NCBI GenBank assembly: GCA_029865265.1
Contig: JAOUHG010000003.1
Coordinates: forward strand, 62,001-126,000
Length of the DNA: 64,000 nt
Source of the DNA: Candidatus Krumholzibacteriia bacterium
GTDB lineage: Bacteria > Krumholzibacteriota > Krumholzibacteriia > WVZY01 > JAKEHA01
Direction: 5' to 3'
The notes under the pieces are model-generated. The model had not been told where the DNA came from, made no database searches, and saw nothing but the letters and a program-made list of their open reading frames with translations. How positions within the stretch are numbered: the stretch's first letter is position 1; every line of letters begins with the position of its first letter. The translations under genes and the position numbers were made by a program. Positions 33,551-41,702 of the stretch are shown here, piece by piece.

Positions 33551-34915
33551 CTACCCCGTCTTGACCGTGGTGCGCCCCCGCAGGAACGCCATGGACTTCT
33601 CGTCAAGCAAATCGCTTTCCAGATTCGCCCGCCGGCGGCCCTGATTCAGCAGGCCCCGGATTTCCGCCTCGGGTTTGCCCACCTGGGCGGCGATGACGCG
33701 GATGCGCTCGTCGATCTCCTCGCGCGTCACCGCCACGTTCTCCTGGCGCCGGATCGCGTCCAGGATGAAGTAGCGCCGGATGGCGCGCTGCGCCGTCTCC
33801 CGGTAGCTCTCGCGGATGGCGTTGTCACGTGCCTCGTCGTCGACGGAGCCCTCGCGCTGCCGGCGGTCCTCCTCGATGAGGGAGGCGAGGTAATTCTGTA
33901 CCATCACCTCGGGAACTTCGAACGCGTTCCCGGCGATCACCGCGTCGATGATCTTCTCTTCCACCTCGCGGCGGAAGCGCGACTCCTCCTCGGCGTTGAG
34001 CTGCTCCCGAATCCGCAGCCGCAGCTCGAGCAACGAGGCCACCTGCGGGTCGACCCGCTTGGCGAAGCTGTCGTCCGCGTCCGGCAGCAGCTTCTCCTTG
34101 ACCTCGGTCACCCGCACCTGGAACGACCGCGTCTTTCCGGCCAGTTCCGCATCGCCGAAGTCCGCCGGGTAGACCACCGTGATGGTCTTCTCGTCCCCGG
34201 CACGGGCGCCCACCAGCCCCGTCTTGAACTCCTCCAGCAGATTCTCGCTGGAGAGCGCCACCGGGTAATCCTTCACCCGGTGCGCTTCCTCGGGCTCACC
34301 CGCTTCGGAGAGCGGGACATAGTCCAGGACCGTGTAGTCAGCCGTGGTGGCGGCACGATCGACGGTGCTGTACACCGCCATCCGCTCCCGCAGGTGCGAT
34401 ACCATCTCGTCCACGTCGCCATCGGCGATCTCGCGGCGCGTGGCTTCGACGGTGAGCCGGTCGTAACCTTTCAGTTCGATGTCCGGGCGCACTTCGATAT
34501 GGGCGTCGAAGGACAGGCCGCCCTCCGGGAACTCGACCTTCTCGAACCTGGGATCCCCCAGGGGGAACAGCCGCTCCTGGTGCAGCGCCTGTTCGAATAC
34601 GGCCGGAAGCAGGTTTCGGACCGCATCGGTGTGAATGGTGTCCCCGTAGTTCTTCTGGATATACGCCAGCGGGACTTTGCCCTTGCGGAACCCCGGAATG
34701 CGCAGTTCGCGCCGGTACTCCGCGAGTACCCGTGACCGTTCTTTTTCCATCTCCTCGGCCGGCACCTGGATGGAAAGTACCCGCCGGGTGCCGCTGGGGC
34801 TCGCCACCGCAACCGAGAAGGACCGGGCCTCCCCGTGATCGTGGTCATGGCCGTGGTCGTGGCTGTGTCCCTCGCCGGGACCATGTTCGTGATCGTGTTC
34901 GTGCACGTGCGTCAT
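33551..34915 (-). CDS. tig: Trigger factor with a His-rich N-terminal extension
   Basis: 454 residues from ATG at 34915; the frame further upstream is the tRNA-Leu gene read as protein and is rejected. Ribosome-binding motif GFRKGKVP, PPIase domain in the middle (YTVLDYVPLS to FGDAELAGKTRSF), helical C-terminal chaperone arms. Trigger factor binds at the ribosome exit tunnel and shields new chains. Unusually, about the first 33 residues hold many His, Asp, Glu and Gly (HVHEHDHEHG, then HSHDHGHDHDHG), a likely metal-binding tail absent from standard trigger factors. The start lies 11 bases past the encoded CCA end of tRNA-Leu, so the mRNA 5' end is probably made by tRNA processing. Confidence 0.95.
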   Translation of the reverse strand: MTHVHEHDHEHGPGEGHSHDHGHDHDHGEARSFSVAVASPSGTRRVLSIQVPAEEMEKERSRVLAEYRRELRIPGFRKGKVPLAYIQKNYGDTIHTDAVRNLLPAVFEQALHQERLFPLGDPRFEKVEFPEGGLSFDAHIEVRPDIELKGYDRLTVEATRREIADGDVDEMVSHLRERMAVYSTVDRAATTADYTVLDYVPLSEAGEPEEAHRVKDYPVALSSENLLEEFKTGLVGARAGDEKTITVVYPADFGDAELAGKTRSFQVRVTEVKEKLLPDADDSFAKRVDPQVASLLELRLRIREQLNAEEESRFRREVEEKIIDAVIAGNAFEVPEVMVQNYLASLIEEDRRQREGSVDDEARDNAIRESYRETAQRAIRRYFILDAIRRQENVAVTREEIDERIRVIAAQVGKPEAEIRGLLNQGRRRANLESDLLDEKSMAFLRGRTTVKTG

Positions 34916-34926
34916 CCTCTCCGTCC

Positions 34927-35011
34927 TGGTGCGAGAGGGGGGAGTCGAACCCCCACGAGTTTCCTCACTGGATCCTAAGTCCAGCGCGTCTGCCAGTTCC
35001 GCCACTCTCGC
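34927..35011 (-). tRNA. tRNA-Leu (anticodon TAG)
   Basis: Minus-strand class II cloverleaf with a variable arm (TGAGGAAACTCGT): acceptor GCGAGAG/CTCTCGC, anticodon stem CTGGA/TCCAG around CTTAGGA (anticodon TAG), T arm GGTTCGACTCC, discriminator A, encoded CCA. It lies 45 bases past the isopropylmalate-type dehydrogenase gene and 11 bases before trigger factor, so it may be cut from a longer transcript. Confidence 0.95.
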
Positions 35012-35056
35012 AAAACGGTAATTCTTTTACAAACAAACAGTTATATCGTTCCCACC

Positions 35057-36106
35057 CTACTGCAGGTGCTTCAGGACGATATTCGTGTACTCGCTCGTCT
35101 TGATGCCACTGTCTGTCGACAGCGACCGGATCTCACCCGACGTGAGCGCCCGGGTGATGGCGCTGTCCAGCCGCTCGGCCGCCCCCTGCTGCCCGAGGAA
35201 ATCGAGCATCATCTGCAGCGCGGCGATTGCCGCCAGCGGGCAGATCAAGCCCTTGCCGGCGTGCTTGGGCGCCGAACCGTGAATGGGCTCGAACATGCTC
35301 ACCTTGCCCGGGTGAATGTTGCCCGAAGCAGCGATGCCCAGCCCGCCCGAGATGGCGGCACCGAGGTCGGTGATGATGTCGCCCATCATGTTGCCGGTCA
35401 CCGCAACGTCGAACCACTCTGGATTCTTCACCATCCACATGCAGGCCGCGTCGATATAGGCGTGGTCTCGCTCGATATCGGGATACTCCTGCCCCACCTC
35501 CTCGAAGGTGCGCGTCCAGATCTCCATGGCGCCGATGGCGTTGGCCTTGTCGATCAGGGTGAGCTTCTTGCGCTTGTTGCGCTTGCGCGTGATTTCGAAT
35601 GCGTAGCGCACCGCCCGCTCGATCCCCTTGCGGGTCATGATCATCTGCTGGATCGCGACTTCGTCGGGCGTGCCCTTCTTGAAGTGCCCGCCGATCCCGA
35701 TGTAGAGATCCTCCGTGTTCTCGCGCACGAACACCATATCGATATGCTCGGGCTTCTTGTCCTTGAGCGGGCACAGGTACTCCGCGTACAACTTGATGGG
35801 GCGCAGGTTGATGTACATGTCCAGCGTCCACCGGCACCCGCCGATGATGGCGCGCTCCAGAACGCCCGTCTCCACGCGTGGATCGCCAATGGCGCCCAGC
35901 AGGATGGCGTCCATCTGCTTGAACTCCTCGAGGGCGCCCTGCGGCATCAATTCCCCCGTCTTCAGGAAGTGTTCCGCGCCAAACGGATATGTCACCGTCT
36001 TGTACTTGAACCCTTCGATCTCACTGACGCGCTTGAGTGCGCGCAGCGCCTCGTCGGTCACTTCCGGGCCGACCCCGTCGCCGGGGATTACCGCAATGGT
36101 TGCCAT
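35057..36106 (-). CDS. Isocitrate/3-isopropylmalate dehydrogenase family protein
   Basis: 349 residues from ATG at 36106 (GGAAGGACG upstream); the longer frame runs into the thiolase gene. N-terminal [12 protein letters not shown], substrate loop [10 protein letters not shown] and [14 protein letters not shown], Lys in LIDKANAIG, metal-binding Asp in [19 protein letters not shown], and the NAD loop [14 protein letters not shown]. These place it in the NAD-dependent beta-decarboxylating dehydrogenase family; leuB, isocitrate, homoisocitrate and tartrate dehydrogenases all fit. No other leu gene is near; its place at the end of a CoA-ester catabolic operon leaves the substrate open. Confidence 0.85.
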   Translation of the reverse strand: MATIAVIPGDGVGPEVTDEALRALKRVSEIEGFKYKTVTYPFGAEHFLKTGELMPQGALEEFKQMDAILLGAIGDPRVETGVLERAIIGGCRWTLDMYINLRPIKLYAEYLCPLKDKKPEHIDMVFVRENTEDLYIGIGGHFKKGTPDEVAIQQMIMTRKGIERAVRYAFEITRKRNKRKKLTLIDKANAIGAMEIWTRTFEEVGQEYPDIERDHAYIDAACMWMVKNPEWFDVAVTGNMMGDIITDLGAAISGGLGIAASGNIHPGKVSMFEPIHGSAPKHAGKGLICPLAAIAALQMMLDFLGQQGAAERLDSAITRALTSGEIRSLSTDSGIKTSEYTNIVLKHLQ

Positions 36107-36131
36107 ATCGTCCTTCCTTAATTGAAGCGTC

Positions 36132-37340
36132 TTATCGTTTGATGAGAATCGCAATTCCCTGGCCACCGCCGATGCATGCGCTGGCGATGCCATAGGTCTT
36201 CTTTCTGCGGCCCAGTTCCAGAGCGAGGGTCAACACCAGCCGGGTGCCGGTGGCGCCGAGGGGATGCCCCAGCGCAATGGCACCGCCGTTCACGTTGACC
36301 TTGTCCCGGTCCAGCCCGAGGTCCTTCTCCACCGCCAGGTACTGCGCGGAGAACGCCTCGTTGATTTCGAACAGGTCGATGTCGTCCAGGCGGAGTCCGG
36401 TCTTTTTCAGCAGGCCGCGGATGGCCGGGGAGGGTCCGATGCCCATCTCCGACGGCTCCACGCCCACCACGTGCCAGTCCACCACTTCCGCGATGGGCAC
36501 GCGTCCCTCGCGGGCGGCCACGTCGGCGTCAGCGATGACCACACACGCCGCCCCGTCCACCATGCCGCTCGCGTTGCCCGCGGTGACGGTGCCGTCCTTG
36601 CCGAACGCCGGCGGCAGCTTGGCCATCCCCTCCAGGGTGGCATTGACGTAGAAGTGATCGTCGCGCTCGACGCTGCCCAGCACGCGCGTGCCGCGGCGCA
36701 CCTCCACCGGCACCACCTCGTCGACGAATGCCCCGCCGTTGGCAGCCTTCTCGCCCAGGTGCGTGCTGCGCAGCGCGTATTCGTCCTGGGCCTCACGCGA
36801 GATGCCCATGCGCGCGGCCAGCCTCTCGGCGGTCTGGGCCATGAACAGGCCACACATGGGATCCATCAGCGACACGTACAACGAATCCTCCAACTGCCCC
36901 TGTCCCAGTTTGATCCCGGTGCGCGCCCCGCGGATGACGTGCGGCGCCTGGCTCAGGTTCTCCATTCCCCCGGCCAGTATGTAGCCGGCGCCGTCTCCGA
37001 TGAGGTACGCGCCGGAGACGATGGACTGGATACCCGAACCGCACAGGCGGTTGACGGTGAGCGCGGGCACCGGCAAAGGAATGCCGGCTTTGAGGCCGAC
37101 GTGGCGCGCACCGTACAGCGCGTCACCGCTGGTCTGAAGCGCGTTGCCCATCACCACGTGCTCGATCTTCTCCGGCGCCACGCCCGCCTTCTCCATTGCG
37201 CCCCGGGCCGCAACCGCGCCCAGCTCCAGCGCAGAGACGTCCTTGAGCGCGCCGCCCGGCTTGCCGTCACCGCGCTTGCCACCGGCCCACTCGGCCATGG
37301 GGGTGCGTGCACCGCCCAGAATCACCACTCTCTTGCGCAT
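36132..37340 (-). CDS. Thiolase (acetyl-CoA acetyltransferase family)
   Basis: 402 residues from ATG at 37340; a TTG at 37367 overlapping the previous stop is the alternative start. Nucleophile Cys in TVNRLCGSGIQS, His in GAIALGHPLGATG and second Cys in SACIGGGQGI, the two-domain thiolase fold with GGMENLSQAP and NEAFSAQ. It cleaves acetoacetyl-CoA (or a longer 3-ketoacyl-CoA) with CoA, or runs in reverse. The operon already has another thiolase at 40334, so one may take a different chain. Gene spacing to neighbours is a few dozen bases. Confidence 0.92.
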   Translation of the reverse strand: MRKRVVILGGARTPMAEWAGGKRGDGKPGGALKDVSALELGAVAARGAMEKAGVAPEKIEHVVMGNALQTSGDALYGARHVGLKAGIPLPVPALTVNRLCGSGIQSIVSGAYLIGDGAGYILAGGMENLSQAPHVIRGARTGIKLGQGQLEDSLYVSLMDPMCGLFMAQTAERLAARMGISREAQDEYALRSTHLGEKAANGGAFVDEVVPVEVRRGTRVLGSVERDDHFYVNATLEGMAKLPPAFGKDGTVTAGNASGMVDGAACVVIADADVAAREGRVPIAEVVDWHVVGVEPSEMGIGPSPAIRGLLKKTGLRLDDIDLFEINEAFSAQYLAVEKDLGLDRDKVNVNGGAIALGHPLGATGTRLVLTLALELGRRKKTYGIASACIGGGQGIAILIKR

Positions 37341-37363
37341 GGCTCCGTCATCCTTCTCTGCGT

Positions 37364-38533
37364 TCAAGAATCGTAGGCCGCGATGCCGGTGAGCGCGTCA
37401 CCCACGATGAGCGTATGGATCTCGTACGTTCCCTCGTAGGTATCAACCGTCTCGAGGTTGCACATGTGGCGCATGGACTGGTACTCGCCCGAGATGCCAT
37501 TGGCGCCCAGGATGCTGCGCGCGATGCGTGCAATTTCAAGTGACTTGCGCACGTTGTTGCGCTTGGCCATGGAAACGTGCGGGAACTTGAGGTTGCCCGC
37601 GTCCTTGAGCCGGCCCAGCTGAATCATCATGAGCTGCATGAGCGATATTTCGGTGGCCATGTCCGCGAGCTTCTTCTGCGTGAGCTGGAAGCCCGCGATG
37701 GGACGCGAAAACATGATGCGCTCCTTGCTGTACTCGAGCGCCTCGTGGAAGCACGCCATGGCGGCGCCGATGACACCCCAGGCGATGCCGTAGCGCGCCT
37801 GGTTGAGGCACATGAGCGCGGCCTTGAGTCCCTTCGCCTCGGGCAGCCGGTTGCTCCTGGGAATGCGCACACCGTCGAGCACGAGCTCCGCGGTGTCGCT
37901 GGCGCGCATCGAGAGCTTGTACTTGATGGGGTTGGCCTGGAACCCCTTGCGCTCTTTTTCCACGATGAACCCGGTGACCTCGCCGTCGAGCTTGGCCCAC
38001 ACCAACGCCACCCCCGCGCCCACGCCGTTGGTGATCCACATCTTGGAGCCGTTGAGTACGTAGTCGTCGCCGTCCTCCACCGCGGTGGTGAGCATGCCTC
38101 CCGGGTTGCTGCCAAAGTCCGCCTCGGTGAGACCGAAGCAACCGATGATCTCGCCCTTGGCAAGCTGCGGCAGCCACTTCTGCTTATGCTCCTCCGAACC
38201 GAACGCGTAGATCGGATACATGACCAGCGCCGACTGGACCGAGGCAAAACTGCGCAGACCGGAATCACAGCGCTCCAGTTCCTGCATCATCAGCCCGTAG
38301 GCCACGTTGTTGAGACCCGCGCAGCCGTAGCCCTGGATGGTGGATCCAAAGACGCCCAACTCTCCCAGCGGCTTGACGAGCTCCGCCGGGAAGGTACCGT
38401 TCTCATAACTGTCCGTGAACTTGGGCAGCGCCTCCTCCTCGATGAATACGCGCACGGCATCGCGCACCATCTTCTCGTCATCGGTGAGAAGCGAATCCGC
38501 CATCACGAAATCGAACCCGTCGAACCGTTTCAT
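37364..38533 (-). CDS. gcdH: Acyl-CoA dehydrogenase, glutaryl-CoA dehydrogenase type
   Basis: 389 residues. FAD-dependent acyl-CoA dehydrogenase fold: GCFGLTEADFGSNPGG and WITNGVGAG near the flavin, and catalytic Glu in TYEGTYEIHTL (about 370). The segments ELERCDSGLRSFASVQSALV and SGEYQSMRHMCNLETVDTYEGTYEIH are the ones that mark glutaryl-CoA dehydrogenases, which oxidise and decarboxylate glutaryl-CoA to crotonyl-CoA. The crotonase, 3-hydroxyacyl-CoA dehydrogenase and thiolases in the same operon would take crotonyl-CoA to acetyl-CoA. Decarboxylating activity is inferred from similarity by eye. Confidence 0.85.
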   Translation of the reverse strand: MKRFDGFDFVMADSLLTDDEKMVRDAVRVFIEEEALPKFTDSYENGTFPAELVKPLGELGVFGSTIQGYGCAGLNNVAYGLMMQELERCDSGLRSFASVQSALVMYPIYAFGSEEHKQKWLPQLAKGEIIGCFGLTEADFGSNPGGMLTTAVEDGDDYVLNGSKMWITNGVGAGVALVWAKLDGEVTGFIVEKERKGFQANPIKYKLSMRASDTAELVLDGVRIPRSNRLPEAKGLKAALMCLNQARYGIAWGVIGAAMACFHEALEYSKERIMFSRPIAGFQLTQKKLADMATEISLMQLMMIQLGRLKDAGNLKFPHVSMAKRNNVRKSLEIARIARSILGANGISGEYQSMRHMCNLETVDTYEGTYEIHTLIVGDALTGIAAYDS

Positions 38534-38557
38534 GGTTTGTTTCCTTTGCGTTGCCCT

Positions 38558-39346
38558 CTAGCGGGCCTTGAAGTCGGCCTTGCGCTTCTCCAGGAATGCC
38601 TGCAACCCCTCGCGCATGTCGTCGGTGGCGCACAGCAGCCCGAACAGGGTTGCCTCCATGCGGCACCCGTGGTCCAGCCCGACGTCGAGCCCGTAGTCGA
38701 CCGCCTGCATGGCGGCGCGCACCGCGAGCGGCCCGTTGCGCTGGATGCGCAGCGCCGTCTTTCGCGCCGCCTCCGCCAGCCCGGCCAGCGGGACCACCTG
38801 GCTCACCAGCCCCAGCCGGTGCGCCTCCGCGGCGTCCACCGCGCGGCCGGTGAGAATGAGATCCATGGCCACGCCGCGCCCCACGATGCGCGGCAGGCGC
38901 TGGGTTCCCGCGTAGCCGGGAATGACGCCCAGCGTAACCTCCGGCAGCCCGATCTTGGCGTTCTCGGCAGCGATGCGGATGGTGCACGCCATGGCCAGCT
39001 CGCAGCCACCGCCCAGCGCGTAGCCGTTGATCGCGGCGATGGACGGCTTGCCCATGGTCTCGAGACGCCGGAACGTGCGCTGCCCGATCTCACATGTCTT
39101 TCTCCCGCTCACCGGATCCATCTTGGCGAGTTCGGAAATGTCGGCGCCGGAGACGAACGCCTTCTCGCCGGCACCGGTGATGATCAGCACGCGCACACTG
39201 TCGTCGGCCTCCGCGGCGGCAAACGCCCTGTCGAGCTCGCCCACCGTGTGCCTGGACAGGGCGTTGAGCATGCTGGCGCGATTGATGGTAATGCTGGCAA
39301 TACCGTCCGTAACCTCATACAGAAGATGTTCGAACTCCACCGCCAT
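38558..39346 (-). CDS. Enoyl-CoA hydratase (crotonase family)
   Basis: 262 residues from ATG at 39346 (GTG at 39349 possible), almost touching the previous stop. Oxyanion-hole motifs ISELA after GAGEKAFVSGAD and INGYALGGGCELAMACTIRIA, plus the two glutamates of the hydratase active site (CELAM and LPEVTLGVIPGYAGTQRL). Hydrates crotonyl-CoA or longer 2-enoyl-CoA to 3-hydroxyacyl-CoA. Third gene of the operon starting at 41515. Confidence 0.93.
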   Translation of the reverse strand: MAVEFEHLLYEVTDGIASITINRASMLNALSRHTVGELDRAFAAAEADDSVRVLIITGAGEKAFVSGADISELAKMDPVSGRKTCEIGQRTFRRLETMGKPSIAAINGYALGGGCELAMACTIRIAAENAKIGLPEVTLGVIPGYAGTQRLPRIVGRGVAMDLILTGRAVDAAEAHRLGLVSQVVPLAGLAEAARKTALRIQRNGPLAVRAAMQAVDYGLDVGLDHGCRMEATLFGLLCATDDMREGLQAFLEKRKADFKAR

Positions 39347-39349
39347 CAC

Positions 39350-40201
39350 CTACTTCCCCTCGTACGCGTAGAAGCCCCGCCCCGTCTTGCGACCCCAGTG
39401 CCCGGCCTGCACCATGCGGCGCAGCAGAACCGGCGCCGCGTATTTGGACTCGCGGAACTCGGCGTACATCACGTCGGCGGCATGCAGCGTGGTATCGAGC
39501 CCCACGTAGTCGAGGAGCGTGATGGGGCCCATGGGATAGCCGCAGCCGTACACCATGGCCTTGTCCACGTCTTCCGGCGTCGCCACACCGTCCTGCACCA
39601 TGCGGACCGCGTCCAGCAGATACGGAATGAGCAGCTTGTTCACCACGAACGCCGGCGTGTCCGGGCAGGTGATGGGTTCCTTCCCCACCGCGACCGCGAA
39701 CTCGCGGCACGCCGCCATGACCGTGTCGGAGGTCGTGTGGCCCTTGATGATCTCCACCAGCTTCATGACCGGAACGGGATTGAAGAAGTGCATGCCGACC
39801 ATGCGCTCGGGCTTGTCCACCACAGCGGCGATCTCGGTGACGGAGATCGACGAGGTGTTGGTGGCGAGAATGGTGTCACCGCGCACGATGCCGGAGAGGT
39901 CCTTGAACAGTTTCTTCTTGAGTTCCGTGTTCTCGGTGACCGCCTCGATGACCAGGTCGCAGTCCTTGAGCGACGCCAGCCCGGTGGAAGACGAGAGGTT
40001 CTTGCGCGCCGCAGCAAACTGCTCCTCGGTGATTTTGCCCCGCTTCTTCCCCTTCTCCATCGACTCCTCGATCTTGGCCATTCCCTTCTTGAGAATGTCA
40101 TCGTTGATCTCGACCACGTGGGTGGTGTAGCCGGCCAGCGCGCTGATCTGCGCGATGCCCGAACCCATCAACCCGCACCCGACAACTCCAACCTTCTTCA
40201 T
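39350..40201 (-). CDS. 3-hydroxybutyryl-CoA dehydrogenase
   Basis: 283 residues from ATG at 40201, with AAGGAG upstream; the longer frame lacks a ribosome site. NAD-binding GCGLMGSGIAQ (about 9-19), SSISVTEIA, catalytic His in [15 protein letters not shown], and C-terminal AMVYGCGYPMGPITLLDYVGLDT. Oxidises 3-hydroxybutyryl-CoA to acetoacetyl-CoA. A paralogue sits at 54727. The crotonase gene starts four bases beyond its stop. Confidence 0.94.
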   Translation of the reverse strand: MKKVGVVGCGLMGSGIAQISALAGYTTHVVEINDDILKKGMAKIEESMEKGKKRGKITEEQFAAARKNLSSSTGLASLKDCDLVIEAVTENTELKKKLFKDLSGIVRGDTILATNTSSISVTEIAAVVDKPERMVGMHFFNPVPVMKLVEIIKGHTTSDTVMAACREFAVAVGKEPITCPDTPAFVVNKLLIPYLLDAVRMVQDGVATPEDVDKAMVYGCGYPMGPITLLDYVGLDTTLHAADVMYAEFRESKYAAPVLLRRMVQAGHWGRKTGRGFYAYEGK

Positions 40202-40333
40202 GACAACTCCTTTCGGCCCCGATCCGGGCCCTGCTGGTCCCGCGCGTGGCGGTCGCTCCACGGGGAAGGCCAACGGGCCTTCCCTGGTATTCCCTTGCTG
40301 AAAAATCGGCTGATACGGGTGCGGCCCGCGGCC

Positions 40334-41515
40334 TCAATCGCGTTCCACGAGCAGCGCCATGCCCATGCCGCCGCTGACACACAGCGTGGCGATCCCCAGC
40401 GACGCCGAACGGCGCCGCATCTCGTGCAGGAGCGTCACCACGATGCGCGCACCCGTGCATCCAATGGGGTGCCCCAGGCTGATCGCGCCACCGTTGGGAT
40501 TGACGCGCGCCCGGTCGAATTTCAACTCGCGTTCGCACGCGATTACCTGCGCCGCGAAAGCCTCGTTCAACTCGATGACGCCCACGTCGTCGAGCTTGAG
40601 ATCGTTTCGCTCCAGGATCTGCCGCACCGCCGGCACCGGCCCGATGCCCATGCGCCGCGGCTCCACACCCGTGGCCACGAAGTCCCGGATCCATCCCAGC
40701 GGGCGTTTGCCGGACGCGCGCGCCGCCTGCTCGGAGGCAAGCACCAGCGCGGCGGCACCGTCGGTGATCCCGGAGGCGTTCCCGGCCGTGACCGAACCAT
40801 CCTTGCGGAACACCGCCGGCAGGCGGGCGAGGTCGGCCACAGTGACGCCCGCGCGCGGATGTTCGTCGCTGTCAACGACAATGGACTCTCCACGCCGCGC
40901 TACCGTCACGGGAGCAATTTCGTCGGCGAATACCTGCGCCGACATGGCGCGCTCGACACGATGCTGACTCATCGCCGCCCAGTCGTCCTGCTCCTCGCGG
41001 CTGATATCGAATTCCTCCGCGAGAATCTCCGCCGTCGCGCCCATCAGCATGTCGGCCAGCGGACACAGGAATCCGTCGCGATACATCCCGTCCACCACGG
41101 CACCGTTGCCGAGGCGGTATCCCTCGCGCGCGCGGTCGAGCATGAACGGCACGCGCGACATGCTCTCCATGCCGCCGGCGAGCACCGTGGTCGCACGGCC
41201 CAGGCGGATCGCATCCGCCGCGAGCGCGATCGACTTGATACCGGAACCGCACGCGGCATTGATGGTGAACGCGGGCACCGTCTCCGGAATGCCGGCACCC
41301 ACCGACACCTGGCGCGCGGGATTGGGGCCACAACCCGCCTGACGGGCGTGACCAATGAGGACTTCATCGACGTCGCTCGGCGAGATTCCGGAGGAGAAAA
41401 GCACCTGGCGCGCTACGTCCGCGCCGAGCGTCACCGCAGGAATGTCCTTGAAAGCGCCGAGGAACTTGCCGATGGGAGTCCGCTTGGCCTCGAGAATGGC
41501 TACACGCGAGGACAC
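40334..41515 (-). CDS. Acetyl-CoA acetyltransferase (thiolase)
   Basis: 393 residues. Cys nucleophile in TINAACGSGIKS, His in GAISLGHPIGCTG, second Cys in TLCVSGGMGMA. First gene of the operon running to 35057, about 130 bases separate it from the next gene. Ends acetoacetyl-CoA breakdown to two acetyl-CoA, or starts the reverse route. N-terminal VAILEAKRTPIGKFLG is typical for biosynthetic-type thiolases, so direction cannot be settled from sequence. Confidence 0.94.
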   Translation of the reverse strand: MSSRVAILEAKRTPIGKFLGAFKDIPAVTLGADVARQVLFSSGISPSDVDEVLIGHARQAGCGPNPARQVSVGAGIPETVPAFTINAACGSGIKSIALAADAIRLGRATTVLAGGMESMSRVPFMLDRAREGYRLGNGAVVDGMYRDGFLCPLADMLMGATAEILAEEFDISREEQDDWAAMSQHRVERAMSAQVFADEIAPVTVARRGESIVVDSDEHPRAGVTVADLARLPAVFRKDGSVTAGNASGITDGAAALVLASEQAARASGKRPLGWIRDFVATGVEPRRMGIGPVPAVRQILERNDLKLDDVGVIELNEAFAAQVIACERELKFDRARVNPNGGAISLGHPIGCTGARIVVTLLHEMRRRSASLGIATLCVSGGMGMALLVERD

Positions 41516-41605
41516 AATCCCCTCACGAATCCGTCGCGGGTGGTGGGAACCATCCGCTGGATCGAATGATTAACGGCTGAAATCTCAACAGGTTGCTCGG
41601 CCCGA

Positions 41606-41634
41606 AGCCTATCCGACCCCCGCCCCAAGGTCAA
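41606..41634 (-). promoter_or_regulatory. Promoter of the thiolase-to-dehydrogenase operon
   Basis: Minus strand: TTGACC (41634-41629), 17-base spacer, TAGGCT (41611-41606), about 90 bases before the first thiolase gene. Confidence 0.6.
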
Positions 41635-41702
41635 GAAAAACCGGGGCGGCCGACGGCGCTGGTTCGCTCTTTGCATTCACGCTCCCGGACGCTGCGTATC
41701 CT

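Noticed and set aside
34916-35005. N-terminal extension of trigger factor by 30 codons.
   Set aside because: The extension is the tRNA-Leu gene read in frame.
37577-41569. Very long plus-strand frame of 1330 codons, opposite the catabolic operon.
   Set aside because: It is the antisense of five well-recognised genes; GC-rich third positions keep the frame open.
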